NCBI GenBank assembly: GCA_002011615.1
Contig: MTOH01000001.1
Location: forward strand, 61,851 to 125,850
Source: Candidatus Hydrothermus pacificus
GTDB taxonomy: Bacteria > Hydrothermota > Hydrothermia > Hydrothermales > Hydrothermaceae
Direction of reading: 5' to 3'
DNA: 64,000 nt
Part shown: piece by piece, positions 30,135-41,202 of the stretch
Layout: every line of letters starts with the position of its first letter
How positions within the stretch are numbered: the stretch's first letter is position 1
The notes under the pieces: model-generated
The model's database searches: none
Seen by the model: the letters and a program-made list of their open reading frames with translations, nothing else
What the model was told of the DNA's origin: nothing
Position numbers and translations under genes: made by a program

Positions 30135-31079
30135 TTATTTTTTCAACCTTTCTATAATCTTCTGTGCTATTCTGTATGCTGCTTCCCTTAAAGGGTTTTC
30201 TTCATCAGGGGAAGAATCAGTATAAGACTCTATTACAGTCCCGTTCTGGTCAAGTAAATCCGCATATATTTTTATTTCCTTACCCTCCATCTCGAGTCTT
30301 CCAAAAACTGCATAATCAGCAACAAATTCAAGAATCATCTGTTTCACATCCTGGACTGTTATCTTGCTCTCATCTATACCTCTTCTATCCATGGATACAA
30401 AAATTTCACCCTCTGAGATTAATTCTAAACGTCCGTATTTTGAAATCGCACTTCTTAATGCACCTCTGAATATCTCTCCCCACTGGGCTGCTCTCAAAGC
30501 TTCACTTTTTTCATAAAAGGGGAAAATACATACCTTTATTTTCCTCAGAACGCCGGGGGTTGTAATTCCCCTATACTCTCTGTTTAACTCTTCAAGAACT
30601 AAATCAGTAATATCAACCTTCTGTGAGGAATACAGGACAACATCTTTTGAAATATCTATAACAAGGTCATATCCCATATCCTTTGCTGTTTTTTCTATGG
30701 TTTTCTGAATCTTTGCAACATGAGGTTCTATTAATTTTTTTGTGGTTTCCTTTAATTTTCCGTTTCTACCCCATACCTCCTCAAGAAATCTCCTGTAATC
30801 TTCTTCCTTTTCCTTTATCTGTCTTTCTCTTTCAATTTTTGCTTCCTCTGAAAGAGAAGGTTTCTCCTTTTCATAAAGGTTTTTCAGGCTATCTATCTCT
30901 CTTTTTTTGAGTATTAATTCATCCTCCCATTCTTTTACCATTCTATCAAGCTCTGTTTTAGCTTCATTAACCCCTGCATACTCTTTTAATACCCTTTCCA
31001 TATTTATAAAGGAAATTTTTAATTCTTCTGAAAAAACGAGAAAGGCTGGAATAAAAATTAAAAACAGTAATTTTTTCAT
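30135..31079 (-). CDS. OmpH/Skp-family periplasmic chaperone with extra C-terminal domain
   Basis: Signal peptide + KISFINMERVLKEYAGVNEAKTELDRM...Skp coiled coil; additional domain IKVCIFPFYEKSEALRAAQWGEIFRGALRSAISKYGRLELIS...; start reassigned from 31154 to 31079. Confidence 0.8.
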   Translation of the reverse strand: MKKLLFLIFIPAFLVFSEELKISFINMERVLKEYAGVNEAKTELDRMVKEWEDELILKKREIDSLKNLYEKEKPSLSEEAKIERERQIKEKEEDYRRFLEEVWGRNGKLKETTKKLIEPHVAKIQKTIEKTAKDMGYDLVIDISKDVVLYSSQKVDITDLVLEELNREYRGITTPGVLRKIKVCIFPFYEKSEALRAAQWGEIFRGALRSAISKYGRLELISEGEIFVSMDRRGIDESKITVQDVKQMILEFVADYAVFGRLEMEGKEIKIYADLLDQNGTVIESYTDSSPDEENPLREAAYRIAQKIIERLKK

Positions 31080-31080
31080 G

Positions 31081-33321
31081 TTAAAATTGCATTCCAAACT
31101 GGAAATGGGGTATAAATCCTTTTCTTTCTTTGTCAAGACCGTATCCAAAATCAAGTCCTAAAACCGGCATCATGGGAATTTGAATTCTGACCCCCAGGCC
31201 TATGCCCCTGTAAAGAGGAAAACCTCTTTTTAAACTTTTCCATAGACTCTGTGGTTTAAGCCATGCATTACCCGCATCATAAAAAGCGAGAAAATACAGA
31301 TTATCAGATACAGGAACCCTTAATTCGTAGTTGAATGTAAACGCGTATTCACCTCCTATGCTAACTCCCCTGCTTTTCGGACCAAGACTTCTGTCATCAT
31401 ATCCTCTGACTTGAAAATCTGTATATACTCCACCGGGTCTGAACTTTTCATAAATAGGGATTTCATCACCGGGTTTGAACCTGCCCGTTGCACCGAATTT
31501 AACAAAAAACATATTAACAATTTTTTCATTAAATAAAGGTATAAACACTGCTCCATTTAATATGTGCTGATGAAAAGGTATATCTCCTCCGAGCGCCCAT
31601 CCTGAGAGCACATTAAGGTATTGAAATCTGGAGCCTTTTTTTTCATTAAAAACTCTGTCCCTTGAATCTCTTGTAAATGAGTTTTCCAGTTGTGACGAAA
31701 TTTTAGGCCATTTCTCATTTCTTATGTCGTAAACAGGTGAGGGGACAAAACTTGATGAAATATTAAACACATCTATCTTTTCAAGAGAATACTTTATTCT
31801 CCATCTGTAATAATCTGACCCAAGAATTGGTCTTGAAAAGAAAACTGAGAATCCCAATCTTCTTTCATCATACTCACCAGGTATTCCGGACGTTAAATCG
31901 TGCACATCAAAACCAACAGCATAGGGTTTCTGGAATAACCATGGCTCTATAAAAGAAAATTGATAGTTTTTCCTGTATTTACCATATTCAACCAGTAAAC
32001 TTATGGTCTGACCTCTACCAAAAAGGTTTGGTTGGGTAAATTGAACAAAAACTGATGTGCCCTGAAGCTGTGAATAGGAAGCACCTGCCTGTATTGTACC
32101 TGTGGGTTTCTCTTTAACATTGAAAGACAGATCAACATGTTCAGAATCAGGAAGAATATCAAAATCAACTTTTACATCTTCAAAATAATTAAGAAAATAA
32201 AGGTCTCTCTGTGATTTTATCAATTTTTCCCTGGAAAATCTCATCCCGGGGAAAACATCCAGTTCCCTCAGTATCACATAATCTCTTGTCCTTGTATTCC
32301 CCTTTATATCAATTTTCCTTATGTAAACCTCTTTACCCTTTTTAATATCTATTTCCAGGTTCACAAAAGTGTCCTGAAGGTCTTCAAAAGGCATAACCCT
32401 TGCCAGAAGGTATCCCTTATCAGCATACATTCCCTGTATTTCAATTACACTTTCCTGCAGTTTTTTGTAATTTAAAGGGTCACCTTTTTTGATTTTGAAT
32501 TTCCCATAAAGTTTTTTCTCAGAGAATAGCAGGTCACCTTTAAAGGCAACATCTCCCAGATAAAACCTTTTTCCTTCTGTCACATAGATATCTATCCCTA
32601 TCCAGTTATCCTCAATCTCCCTTATTTTATAGGAATCCACCTTTGCACTTAAAAATCCCTTTTCTTTGTAAAATGCTTCTATCTTCGGCAGGTCCTCTTC
32701 CCAGTATTCCTCTTTAAAATTTGCCTTCCTGTACCATGTTTTTTCTCTGTTTCTTAAAAGTATTTCAATCTTTGAATCAGGGAAATGTTCATTCCCGTAG
32801 ACTTCTATACTCCTTATTTTAGCCTTAACACCTTCTTTAATTTTAAAAATCAGATTCGCATCACCATTCAAAATTTCAAGGCTATCATAAACGTCGGTTC
32901 CCACAAAACCCTTTTTTCTATAAAAATCCTTAATTTTGTTCTTCCATTTAAATATTTTTATCTTAGAAAGAGGTTCTCCCTTGATCGGGTTTATCTCTTT
33001 TTCGAGGTCTTTAGATTTTATCTTATAATTTTCTTTAAAAATTATTTTATTCAATCTCGGGTTTTCAACCAGCCTTATCACAAGAGTAACAAGGGTGTCC
33101 TGTTCCTGAACATCAATCTCTATGTGGTCAAAATATCCTGTTTTATATAGATTTTTTATTCCTTTTCTTATATCTTCAACATCTATCTTCTGACCTTCCT
33201 GAATTCCAAAATTTGATTTTATAAATTCAGCAGATACTCTCTTGTTTCCTTCAACTTTTATGGTTTTTAAATAAAAATTATCAACCTGTGATATAAAAAT
33301 TAAAAGCAGAATTTTAAACAT
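31081..33321 (-). CDS. bamA: Outer membrane protein assembly factor BamA
   Basis: POTRA repeats (IKVEGNKRVSAEFIKSNFGIQEGQ, IDIKGNTRTRDYVILRELDVFPG) and C-terminal barrel FRPGGVYTDFQVRGYDDRSLGP...FQFGMQF. Confidence 0.95.
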   Translation of the reverse strand: MFKILLLIFISQVDNFYLKTIKVEGNKRVSAEFIKSNFGIQEGQKIDVEDIRKGIKNLYKTGYFDHIEIDVQEQDTLVTLVIRLVENPRLNKIIFKENYKIKSKDLEKEINPIKGEPLSKIKIFKWKNKIKDFYRKKGFVGTDVYDSLEILNGDANLIFKIKEGVKAKIRSIEVYGNEHFPDSKIEILLRNREKTWYRKANFKEEYWEEDLPKIEAFYKEKGFLSAKVDSYKIREIEDNWIGIDIYVTEGKRFYLGDVAFKGDLLFSEKKLYGKFKIKKGDPLNYKKLQESVIEIQGMYADKGYLLARVMPFEDLQDTFVNLEIDIKKGKEVYIRKIDIKGNTRTRDYVILRELDVFPGMRFSREKLIKSQRDLYFLNYFEDVKVDFDILPDSEHVDLSFNVKEKPTGTIQAGASYSQLQGTSVFVQFTQPNLFGRGQTISLLVEYGKYRKNYQFSFIEPWLFQKPYAVGFDVHDLTSGIPGEYDERRLGFSVFFSRPILGSDYYRWRIKYSLEKIDVFNISSSFVPSPVYDIRNEKWPKISSQLENSFTRDSRDRVFNEKKGSRFQYLNVLSGWALGGDIPFHQHILNGAVFIPLFNEKIVNMFFVKFGATGRFKPGDEIPIYEKFRPGGVYTDFQVRGYDDRSLGPKSRGVSIGGEYAFTFNYELRVPVSDNLYFLAFYDAGNAWLKPQSLWKSLKRGFPLYRGIGLGVRIQIPMMPVLGLDFGYGLDKERKGFIPHFQFGMQF

Positions 33322-35772
33322 TTATTTTTTTGCCGGCATTTTTTCGGTTTTTCTGAAAATTATCTCTCCTTCCTCAAAATCTATTAAGATATCATCCTCC
33401 TCTTTAAATCTACCCTTTAAAATCTCCTCTGATAGAGGGTCCTCAATATATTTTCTTAAAGTTCTCTTTATGGGTCTTGCACCGTATTCGGGGTCAAACC
33501 CCTCCTTAGCAAGAAAGTCCTTTGCTTTATCACTAACACTTATATTAACGCGTCTTTCTTTCTGCAATCTTTCAGCAAGTTCTCCAAGTAGTATATCCAG
33601 TATGCTTCTGCAGTTATCTTTTGTAAGAGGATTAAAAACAATCACCTCATCAATTCTGTTTAAAAATTCAGGAGGCACTATCCTCTTTAATTCTTCATTG
33701 AGAAATTCTTTCATTTTATCAGTATCAAACTCTTCTTTCTCAGAATGGAAACCCATCCCTTTCACCTTTTTAATATATTTTGTTCCTATATTGGATGTGA
33801 GAATTATTACAGTATTTTTAAAGTTAACTCTTCTACCATAGTTGTCTGTAAGAACCCCGTCTTCAAGGATTTGCAAAAGTATGTTGAACACCTCAGGATG
33901 TGCCTTTTCAAACTCGTCAAAAAGAACCACTGAATAGGGCTTTCTCCTGACCTTCTCTGTAAGCTGACCACCTTCTTCATATCCCACATAACCCGGAGGC
34001 GCACCTATAAGTTTTGAAACATTGAATTTTTCCATATATTCTGACATGTCAATTCTTATAAGAGAATTTTCATCACCGAAAAGGAATTCAGCAAGCACCT
34101 TCGCAAGATGGGTTTTACCAACACCCGTAGGTCCCATAAATACAAAAGAGCCTATGGGTCTTCTGGGGTCTTTTATTCCTGCTCTTGACCTTCTTATGGC
34201 TCTTGCAAGCACTTTAATAGCCTGGTCCTGACCAACAACTCTCTTTTTAACCTCTTCTTCCATTTTAAGAAGTCTTGCCTGTTCCTCTTCCTCTATTTTG
34301 GCGAGAGGTATCCCTGTCCATCGCGATACAACATAAGAAACATCTTCTATTTTCACCCTGGGTCTTGCAGCCTTTGTCTGTAATTCGCGTTTTCTTCTGG
34401 CTATTTTTGATTCAATCGCCTCTATGTTATCTCTTAACTCTGCGGCCTTCTCATATTCCTGAGATTTTATAGCTCTTTCTTTCTGGGTTTTCAAATTTTC
34501 AAGTTCTTTTTTATACCTTTCAAGAAGTTCATCAGAAGCCTTGTTTAAAAGTTTTACCCGGGCACCTGCTTCGTCTATCACATCAATGGCCTTATCAGGC
34601 TGGAATCTGTCAGATATGTATCTATCCGAGAGAACCGCAGCCATTTCAAGGGACTCTTCGTCATATCTCACCTGATGAAAATTTTCATATTTTTCTCTGA
34701 GACCTTTGAGTATTTCAATTGTCTGTTCTATTGTAGGCGGGTCAACCATCACAGGCTGGAATCTCCTTTCAAGAGCACCGTCCTTTTCTATGTACTTCCT
34801 GTACTCTTCCATTGTAGTTGCACCTATACACTGGATTTCGCCTCTTGCCAGAGCGGGTTTTAATATATTTGACGCATCTATTGCGCCTTCAGCTGCACCT
34901 GCACCAACAAGTGTATGGACTTCATCGATGAAGAGTATTATGTCCTTTGATTTAACAACCTCATTCAGGATGGCTTTCAACCTCTCTTCAAACTGTCCTC
35001 TGTATTTTGTCCCTGCAACAATTGCGGCAAGGTCAAGTGCCAGAATTTTCTTATCCAGCAGGGCTTCAGGAACCTCTCCTCTCACAATCCTCTGAGCAAG
35101 CCCTTCAACAATTGCAGTCTTACCAACACCGGGCTCACCTATAAGCACCGGATTGTTCTTTTTTCTTCTGGAAAGAATCTGTATAACTCTCTCTATTTCT
35201 CTTTCTCTACCTATCACAGGGTCAAGTTTGTCCTCTCTTGCAAGCTGGGTCAAATCAATTGCAAATTGCTCAAGAAGTCTTGAAGAGTACTTCCCTTTTC
35301 TTTGTCCTGTAGGTGAAGGCAACTCCATGGATGAAAGTATTCTTAAAGCTTCATCTCTTGCATCTTCAAGGGTAACACCGAAATCAGAAAGAACTCTTGA
35401 CCCAACTCCCCTCCTCTCTCTTAAAATTCCAAGTAGAAGATGTTCTGTCCCTATGTAGTTGTGACCCATCTTTTTTGCTTCATCTATTGCATAGTTAAGG
35501 GACCTTCTTGCGTCAGGGTCAAGAGGAAGCTCTGTATGAGGAACAGGATTCATACCAGGCGGAACAACATTTTCTATATGCTTCCTGATGGTTTCAAAAT
35601 CAACACCAAGATTGGACAAAATCAAAGATGCAATTGAATCACTCATCTTCAATATACCAAGAAGTATATGTTCGGTTCCAACATAAGGATGTCTGAGTCT
35701 TATTGCCTCTTCTTTTGCGAACCATAAAACTTTTCTGGCTCTTTCTGTAAACTTGTTATCTCTATCTATCAT
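33322..35772 (-). CDS. clpC: ATP-dependent Clp protease ATP-binding subunit ClpC
   Basis: N-terminal Clp repeats, two AAA+ modules ([34 protein letters not shown]), UVR-like motif [19 protein letters not shown]. Confidence 0.96.
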   Translation of the reverse strand: MIDRDNKFTERARKVLWFAKEEAIRLRHPYVGTEHILLGILKMSDSIASLILSNLGVDFETIRKHIENVVPPGMNPVPHTELPLDPDARRSLNYAIDEAKKMGHNYIGTEHLLLGILRERRGVGSRVLSDFGVTLEDARDEALRILSSMELPSPTGQRKGKYSSRLLEQFAIDLTQLAREDKLDPVIGREREIERVIQILSRRKKNNPVLIGEPGVGKTAIVEGLAQRIVRGEVPEALLDKKILALDLAAIVAGTKYRGQFEERLKAILNEVVKSKDIILFIDEVHTLVGAGAAEGAIDASNILKPALARGEIQCIGATTMEEYRKYIEKDGALERRFQPVMVDPPTIEQTIEILKGLREKYENFHQVRYDEESLEMAAVLSDRYISDRFQPDKAIDVIDEAGARVKLLNKASDELLERYKKELENLKTQKERAIKSQEYEKAAELRDNIEAIESKIARRKRELQTKAARPRVKIEDVSYVVSRWTGIPLAKIEEEEQARLLKMEEEVKKRVVGQDQAIKVLARAIRRSRAGIKDPRRPIGSFVFMGPTGVGKTHLAKVLAEFLFGDENSLIRIDMSEYMEKFNVSKLIGAPPGYVGYEEGGQLTEKVRRKPYSVVLFDEFEKAHPEVFNILLQILEDGVLTDNYGRRVNFKNTVIILTSNIGTKYIKKVKGMGFHSEKEEFDTDKMKEFLNEELKRIVPPEFLNRIDEVIVFNPLTKDNCRSILDILLGELAERLQKERRVNISVSDKAKDFLAKEGFDPEYGARPIKRTLRKYIEDPLSEEILKGRFKEEDDILIDFEEGEIIFRKTEKMPAKK

Positions 35773-35781
35773 AAAACCTCC

Positions 35782-36144
35782 TTAAATTTTCAGATTTTTG
35801 GAAATCTCACCTATCCACAAAATTTCTCCTTTTTCCTTTTTCAGCACAAAATATACTCCCACTATCATGAGAATCAAAGCTGAAAGTAAAAACAGTGCGA
35901 AGAAAAAGTTGAAAAACAGGTATCTGAGTATCGGAACTCCATAGAATAAAAGGTATAAAGCAAGGAAAAACAAAAGACCGAATATTTCTATAACAAATAT
36001 AAGAAAACCCTGTTTTGCATGAAAATGGACAAAATCATCCTCTCTTTCTGTAAAAAGAGGAACAAGACACAGGAAAGGAACATAACTCATTAATGCAAGA
36101 AGCGTTTTTGTCTCTCTATCTATTTTTTTTCTCGGCATATTCAC
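35782..36144 (-). CDS. Small multi-pass membrane protein (DUF4870-like)
   Basis: LALMSYVPFLCLVPLFTEREDDFVHFHAKQGFLIFVIEIFG followed by several TM segments. Confidence 0.6.
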   Translation of the reverse strand: MNMPRKKIDRETKTLLALMSYVPFLCLVPLFTEREDDFVHFHAKQGFLIFVIEIFGLLFFLALYLLFYGVPILRYLFFNFFFALFLLSALILMIVGVYFVLKKEKGEILWIGEISKNLKI

Positions 36145-36842
36145 CCTCCTTTTGCAGCAACAGCCCCTTTAAAATAATCTCTTAGCAAAACAATCTCCTG
36201 TTCCCACACTGATTTCTCCCATAACTCTCTATTAGCGTCTATCATACTCAGTACTGTCTCACCATCCCCTCCAAGTTCTTTCAACATCTCAATTTTTCTT
36301 AAAAAATAATAACCTTTTTGAAACTTAAAGGGTGCTTTCTGTATGGCAAAATCAATATATTTCAGAACTCTGTCTTTATCATTTTTGTAGAAATAAATTA
36401 CCGCCAGCCCCTCATTAGCAGCTGCTTCCAGAAATTCATCCTGCGGTTTTGAGGAAATATATTCTTTGAAATATCTCTCTGCTTCCTGAAAACTTCCCTT
36501 TAAAAGACCCATGTGTCCCAGATAATAGGTTGCCTTTTTACCCTCAAAGGAACCTTTTGCACCATCATAAACCTGTTTAAAGAGATTTCCAGCATCCTGA
36601 AATTGACCTGCATTTAAAAATGTCAATGCCTGAATGAATATCCTTTCTCCCTGAAAGCTCCTTGTAATCCTCTTCTGATTCAGTAAAACCAGAACAACAA
36701 ACACTGCAACAACTACAAGTAAGATACCACCCCATTTGCCTGGTTCTTTTTTAAAAGAATCAAAAAGAGATAAAACAGTTTCTTCAAACCTGTCTCTTTT
36801 TAGTTCTTCTTTTGTAATTTTTCTTTTTTTCCTTATCTTCAT
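36141..36842 (-). CDS. Membrane-anchored TPR (YfgM-like) protein
   Basis: N-terminal TM (GGILLVVVAVFVVLVLL) followed by TPR-like repeats. Confidence 0.6.
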   Translation of the reverse strand: MKIRKKRKITKEELKRDRFEETVLSLFDSFKKEPGKWGGILLVVVAVFVVLVLLNQKRITRSFQGERIFIQALTFLNAGQFQDAGNLFKQVYDGAKGSFEGKKATYYLGHMGLLKGSFQEAERYFKEYISSKPQDEFLEAAANEGLAVIYFYKNDKDRVLKYIDFAIQKAPFKFQKGYYFLRKIEMLKELGGDGETVLSMIDANRELWEKSVWEQEIVLLRDYFKGAVAAKGG

Positions 36843-36894
36843 GATAAACTAAATTATACTATGTTATTAAAGGTTTTGTCAATAGGATGTGGAT

Positions 36895-38910
36895 TTATTT
36901 GCCCTCTACTGTTCTTTTAATTAATTTTTTGAGTTCAGCAAACTCCACAGGTTTCTGAATCCAGCCTGAAATTTCTGATTTTGAGATTTCATGTTCTGCC
37001 CCAACAGGGTATCCTGTCATTATTAAAAACTTTATTCTGGAATTTTTTTGTTTTAAGATTTTAAAGATATCTATCCCCTTTATATCTGGAAGCACCATAT
37101 CGCTCAGAATAATCTCTATCTCGTCCTTATTTTTTTCAAAAATATGAAGGGCTTCCCGACCATCTGATGCGGTGAAAACCCTGTGTCCCATCCTCTCGAG
37201 CATCCTTCTGGTAACCTCTTTTACAGAATGTTCGTCTTCAATTAAAAGAATCCCCACACTTCTGATTTTCTCCTCCTCTGCAAGCTTATCTAACTTATCC
37301 TCCTTTAACTTTTCTGGCTTAAAACAAGGAAAATAAATAATAAATTTTGTTCCTTCTCCTGTTCGACTTTCAACATCAATAAACCCACCATGTTGTGATA
37401 TGATACCATAAACCTGAGAGAGCCCGAGTCCTGTTCCCTCATTTCTCTGTTTTGTTGTAAAGAAGGGGTCAAAAATTTTCGGCATAACATCTTCGGGTAT
37501 ACCAGTGCCTGTATCCTGAAAAATTGTTTTAATCCATTCTCCTGGTTTCATGCCCGGACAGTGAGGATAGTCGCCTTCCTTTAATTTAAATTTCTCAAGA
37601 CCTATTGTTATTCTACCACCTTCGGGCATAGCATCTCTGGAATTCGTTGCAAGGTTCAATAGCACCTGCTGGATCTGGGCAGGGTCTGCATTGATCCAGT
37701 AAGTTCCAGGCTCATAATTAAATTTATAACTTATGTTCTCGGGTAAAGTTCTTTTAAAAACCTCTATCATTTCTTTTATGAATGAAACCATATCCACAGG
37801 TCTGGGTTCAATTACAGTCCTTCTGCCAAAATCCAGTATCTGTCTGATGAGTTTTGATGCCTTTTTGCTCTGAGTTATAATGCTACTCAGGTGCCCCATT
37901 GCAACAGGAGAAAGAGATTCCTCATACTTTATTATTTCTGCAAACCCCATTATACTCATAAGGATATTGTTAAAATCATGAGCTATACCTGCTGAGAGCG
38001 CTCCTATTGAAGCAAGCCTGTTCTGTAATTCTGTTTTCATCTGTATCTCCCTGCTGTATGTAATATCTTTTAAAACCAGTAAATATCCTTCTTCCTGCAG
38101 GGGATAAACAAAAATCTCAAAAAGTTTGAAGGGTTTCTCTACACTGACTTCCAATGGTATACCGGGTTTTAATTCAAGAACCTTATCTATCGGAAATCTG
38201 CCTATTTTGCTGACCTTACTCCCCACTCCTACATTTGTAAGCCTTGGCAGATATTCCCTCCCGGTTTTGTTTACCATAATAACTCTTTTATCCTGATCAA
38301 TTACAATAATACCTTCGGGTAATGAATTCAAAATTCTCTGCATTATTTCCGATTGTTTCCTCACGGAATTTATTAGTGTTTTTAATTCACAATTCAGAAA
38401 AGCCTGTGATATAAGGTCTGCAATCTGAGAAACAAAATTCACTTCACAGGGTTTCCACTTTCTTATGGAACCAACATGTTTACAGCATAAAATTCCGATA
38501 AGCTTTCCATGAATTCTTATTTGAGCATCCAGTGTGGATACAACACCTTTTGGCTCCCAGTAACCCCTATACATTTCTTCTGTTCTCTCATCTTTTCTAA
38601 CGTCCTCCACAACCAATATCTTGTCATCACCAACAGCCTTCAAATATGACGGATAATTCTTTATCCTTATCCTTTCACCTGCAAAATGCTCGTCTGTACT
38701 CTTTTTATAACCCGCAATACACTGAATTTCGGTTTCATCAGGGGTAAATCTCCATATACTCACTCTTTCAACATCAATAGCGGTTGAAACCTTCCGCACA
38801 ATAAAAGGCAAAATTTTTTCAATATTCCCATCAACCAGGTCATCATGTTTCATAATTCCTGTTATAACCTGATTCAATTCCGCAATTCTATTTGCGTTTT
38901 CGTTTTCCAT
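36895..38910 (-). CDS. Hybrid sensor histidine kinase (GAF, PAS-like, HisKA, HATPase, REC)
   Basis: GAF-like domain, ASIGALSAGIAHDFNNILMSIMGFAEI, HATPase FQDTGTGIPEDVMPKIFDPFFTTK.NEGTGLGLSQVYGI, C-terminal REC ILLIEDEHSVKEVTRRML. Confidence 0.9.
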   Translation of the reverse strand: MENENANRIAELNQVITGIMKHDDLVDGNIEKILPFIVRKVSTAIDVERVSIWRFTPDETEIQCIAGYKKSTDEHFAGERIRIKNYPSYLKAVGDDKILVVEDVRKDERTEEMYRGYWEPKGVVSTLDAQIRIHGKLIGILCCKHVGSIRKWKPCEVNFVSQIADLISQAFLNCELKTLINSVRKQSEIMQRILNSLPEGIIVIDQDKRVIMVNKTGREYLPRLTNVGVGSKVSKIGRFPIDKVLELKPGIPLEVSVEKPFKLFEIFVYPLQEEGYLLVLKDITYSREIQMKTELQNRLASIGALSAGIAHDFNNILMSIMGFAEIIKYEESLSPVAMGHLSSIITQSKKASKLIRQILDFGRRTVIEPRPVDMVSFIKEMIEVFKRTLPENISYKFNYEPGTYWINADPAQIQQVLLNLATNSRDAMPEGGRITIGLEKFKLKEGDYPHCPGMKPGEWIKTIFQDTGTGIPEDVMPKIFDPFFTTKQRNEGTGLGLSQVYGIISQHGGFIDVESRTGEGTKFIIYFPCFKPEKLKEDKLDKLAEEEKIRSVGILLIEDEHSVKEVTRRMLERMGHRVFTASDGREALHIFEKNKDEIEIILSDMVLPDIKGIDIFKILKQKNSRIKFLIMTGYPVGAEHEISKSEISGWIQKPVEFAELKKLIKRTVEGK

Positions 38911-38913
38911 CCT

Positions 38914-41202
38914 TTAAGCCTTTTTCTTAAAAACTTCTACAAGTTCGTCTTCTGTTTTTAAAACTTTTCTGGGCTTTGAACCCTCAGAAGGTCCTATAAT
39001 TCCGAGTTCTTCAAGCTGGTCTATTATCCTTGCTGCCCTTGCAAAACCAAGTTTTAACTTCCTCTGAAGATAGGTTGCAGAAGCCTGTTTTGTTGAGACC
39101 ACAAGCTTAGCAGCTTCGAGGAGCAGGGAGTCATACTCTCCCTCACCCACCTCTCCCTCTATTTTAACCTTAACTTCAGGGACCTCCCAGTCAAGTTCAG
39201 GAAGAACAGGATAATAATTCTTACTCAGTTCAATAAGTTTTTCAACAATTTTATCCTTTTCTTTTTCTCTATCAGGAAAATAGTCAAAAAAGTAATCAAC
39301 TGCAAGTTCAATCTTTTCTTCAAAAGCGGTCCTTTCCGCACCTGTAATTGTCGAAATAAGCCCGTAATTTAATATCTTGTTTATCCAGGGATTATAATCT
39401 CCGGGGCCAAAAACCTGTTCCAGCTTTGAATGGAGATAATTTGTTATTATCCTGTTCGTAATTTTTTTTATCTCTTCCTCTGTAATATAAGGTCCATGCA
39501 ATCTCATCAATTCAGAACTACCAGGAGGAATAAATAACATATCACCTCTTCCAAGGAGTTTTTCAGCTCCCATCTGGTCAAGGATTGTCCTTGAGTCAAC
39601 TTTGGAGGGAACTTTAAATGCAACTCTTACAGGGAAATTTGCTTTTATTGTGCCTGTTATAACATCAACCGATGGTCTTTGAGTTGCAACCACAAGGTGA
39701 ATTCCCACTGCCCTTGCCATCTGTGCAAGCCGTGCAAGAGGCATCTCAACCTGGGAGCCTGTTGCAAGCATCAGGTCTGCAAATTCATCAATCACAATAA
39801 CTATATAAGGCATTGAAGAACAACCCAGTCTCTTTAAATTTTTGTTATGGGATTCTATATCTCTAACTCCATCTTTTGCAAGGTGTCTGTATCGTTCTTC
39901 CATCCAGTAAACTGCAAGAGAAAGGATTCTCATAGCCTCTTTCCTGTCTTTGACAACCGGCTTCAGAAGATGAGGAATACCTTCATAAAAAGATAGTTCA
40001 ACCCTTTTAGGGTCTATAAACAAGAATTTTGTCTCATGAGGTTTATTTCTTAAAAGAAGTGAGGCAAGCATAACATTTATACAAACGGTCTTACCACTAC
40101 CTGTCGCACCTGCTATAAGAAAATGAGGCATCTTTCTGAGGTCTGCAAAAAATGGTTCTCCTCCAGTTGTAACTCCCAATGGAAAAATAAGTTTGCTTTC
40201 TGAACTCCTGTATTCTTTTTTGTCAAGAAAGTTTTTTACATAAACTATTTTCTGTTTTTTATTTGGAATCTCTATTCCAACAAGCCCTTTGCCGGGTAAC
40301 GGTGCAACAACTCTTATCTTATGGGATTTCATTCTTAAAGCGAGGTCATCTGCAAGGGAAAGAATCTTGCTTATTTTAATTCCCGGCGCAGGTTCATAGT
40401 CATACCTTGTAACAAAAGGTCCGGGAGATACACTTACAACCTTCCCGTAAATATTAAATTCCTTTAACTTCTCCTCTATCATTCTTGCGTTTTCTTCAAG
40501 CTCCTTTTTATCAACACCATCACCGCCTTTTTCAGAAATCAGTTCTTCAATAAAATCATCAATACCGGGATAGCTCATCTCGGAAGCCTCTTTTCTCCCG
40601 GATGCCTTTTCTTTTATCTTTGAAAACATCCCTTTACCCTTTTCCCTTTTCTCCTCTTTTTTTTCTTTTTTCTCCTGTTTCTTTTCCACACTTTTTTCTA
40701 ACTTTTTTGTTTTTCGGGTCAATTTTATTGTTGGTAATCTTATATTGAATTCAGGAAAAAGAAAATAAATAAAAAGCAGAGCCAGGAAAACATATATAAT
40801 GGGTGGGAAATACTTACCTGTATATTTTTTCATTAAAAAATTAAAAAGAGTAAATACATCTTTGTTTGATGAGAGAGCTTTGAAGAAATAATGAAAAAAG
40901 GATGATGTAAATAAGAGAAAGAGCAATAAAAAGATAAGTTTTCGAGCATCACTTCTATCAGGTATTTTTAAAATCAGATATATTCCTGTAACAAGCAAAA
41001 TTAATGTAATAAAGAAAGGAAAAATTTTACCAAGAAAATGTATTGAATAATTTGATGCAAAATACCCTATCTCTCCTCCCAGATTTTCTACAGGTTTTTG
41101 AAGAGCATTGGAAAGATAAGAAGAAAAAGAGAGAACAAGAAAAAAAGATAAAATAATCAGTAGAATTCCTATAATTTTTATTTGAATTTTTTTATCCATC
41201 AT
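38914..41202 (-). CDS. ftsK: DNA translocase FtsK/SpoIIIE
   Basis: N-terminal TMs; MPHFLIAGATGSGKTVCINVMLASLLLRN; gamma domain ASATYLQRKLKLGFARAARIIDQLEELGIIGPSEGSKPRKVL. Confidence 0.96.
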   Translation of the reverse strand: MMDKKIQIKIIGILLIILSFFLVLSFSSYLSNALQKPVENLGGEIGYFASNYSIHFLGKIFPFFITLILLVTGIYLILKIPDRSDARKLIFLLLFLLFTSSFFHYFFKALSSNKDVFTLFNFLMKKYTGKYFPPIIYVFLALLFIYFLFPEFNIRLPTIKLTRKTKKLEKSVEKKQEKKEKKEEKREKGKGMFSKIKEKASGRKEASEMSYPGIDDFIEELISEKGGDGVDKKELEENARMIEEKLKEFNIYGKVVSVSPGPFVTRYDYEPAPGIKISKILSLADDLALRMKSHKIRVVAPLPGKGLVGIEIPNKKQKIVYVKNFLDKKEYRSSESKLIFPLGVTTGGEPFFADLRKMPHFLIAGATGSGKTVCINVMLASLLLRNKPHETKFLFIDPKRVELSFYEGIPHLLKPVVKDRKEAMRILSLAVYWMEERYRHLAKDGVRDIESHNKNLKRLGCSSMPYIVIVIDEFADLMLATGSQVEMPLARLAQMARAVGIHLVVATQRPSVDVITGTIKANFPVRVAFKVPSKVDSRTILDQMGAEKLLGRGDMLFIPPGSSELMRLHGPYITEEEIKKITNRIITNYLHSKLEQVFGPGDYNPWINKILNYGLISTITGAERTAFEEKIELAVDYFFDYFPDREKEKDKIVEKLIELSKNYYPVLPELDWEVPEVKVKIEGEVGEGEYDSLLLEAAKLVVSTKQASATYLQRKLKLGFARAARIIDQLEELGIIGPSEGSKPRKVLKTEDELVEVFKKKA

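Noticed and set aside
34706-35095. 129-aa + strand ORF within clpC
   Set aside because: Antisense to ClpC AAA+ domain; explained by codon bias of the opposite strand
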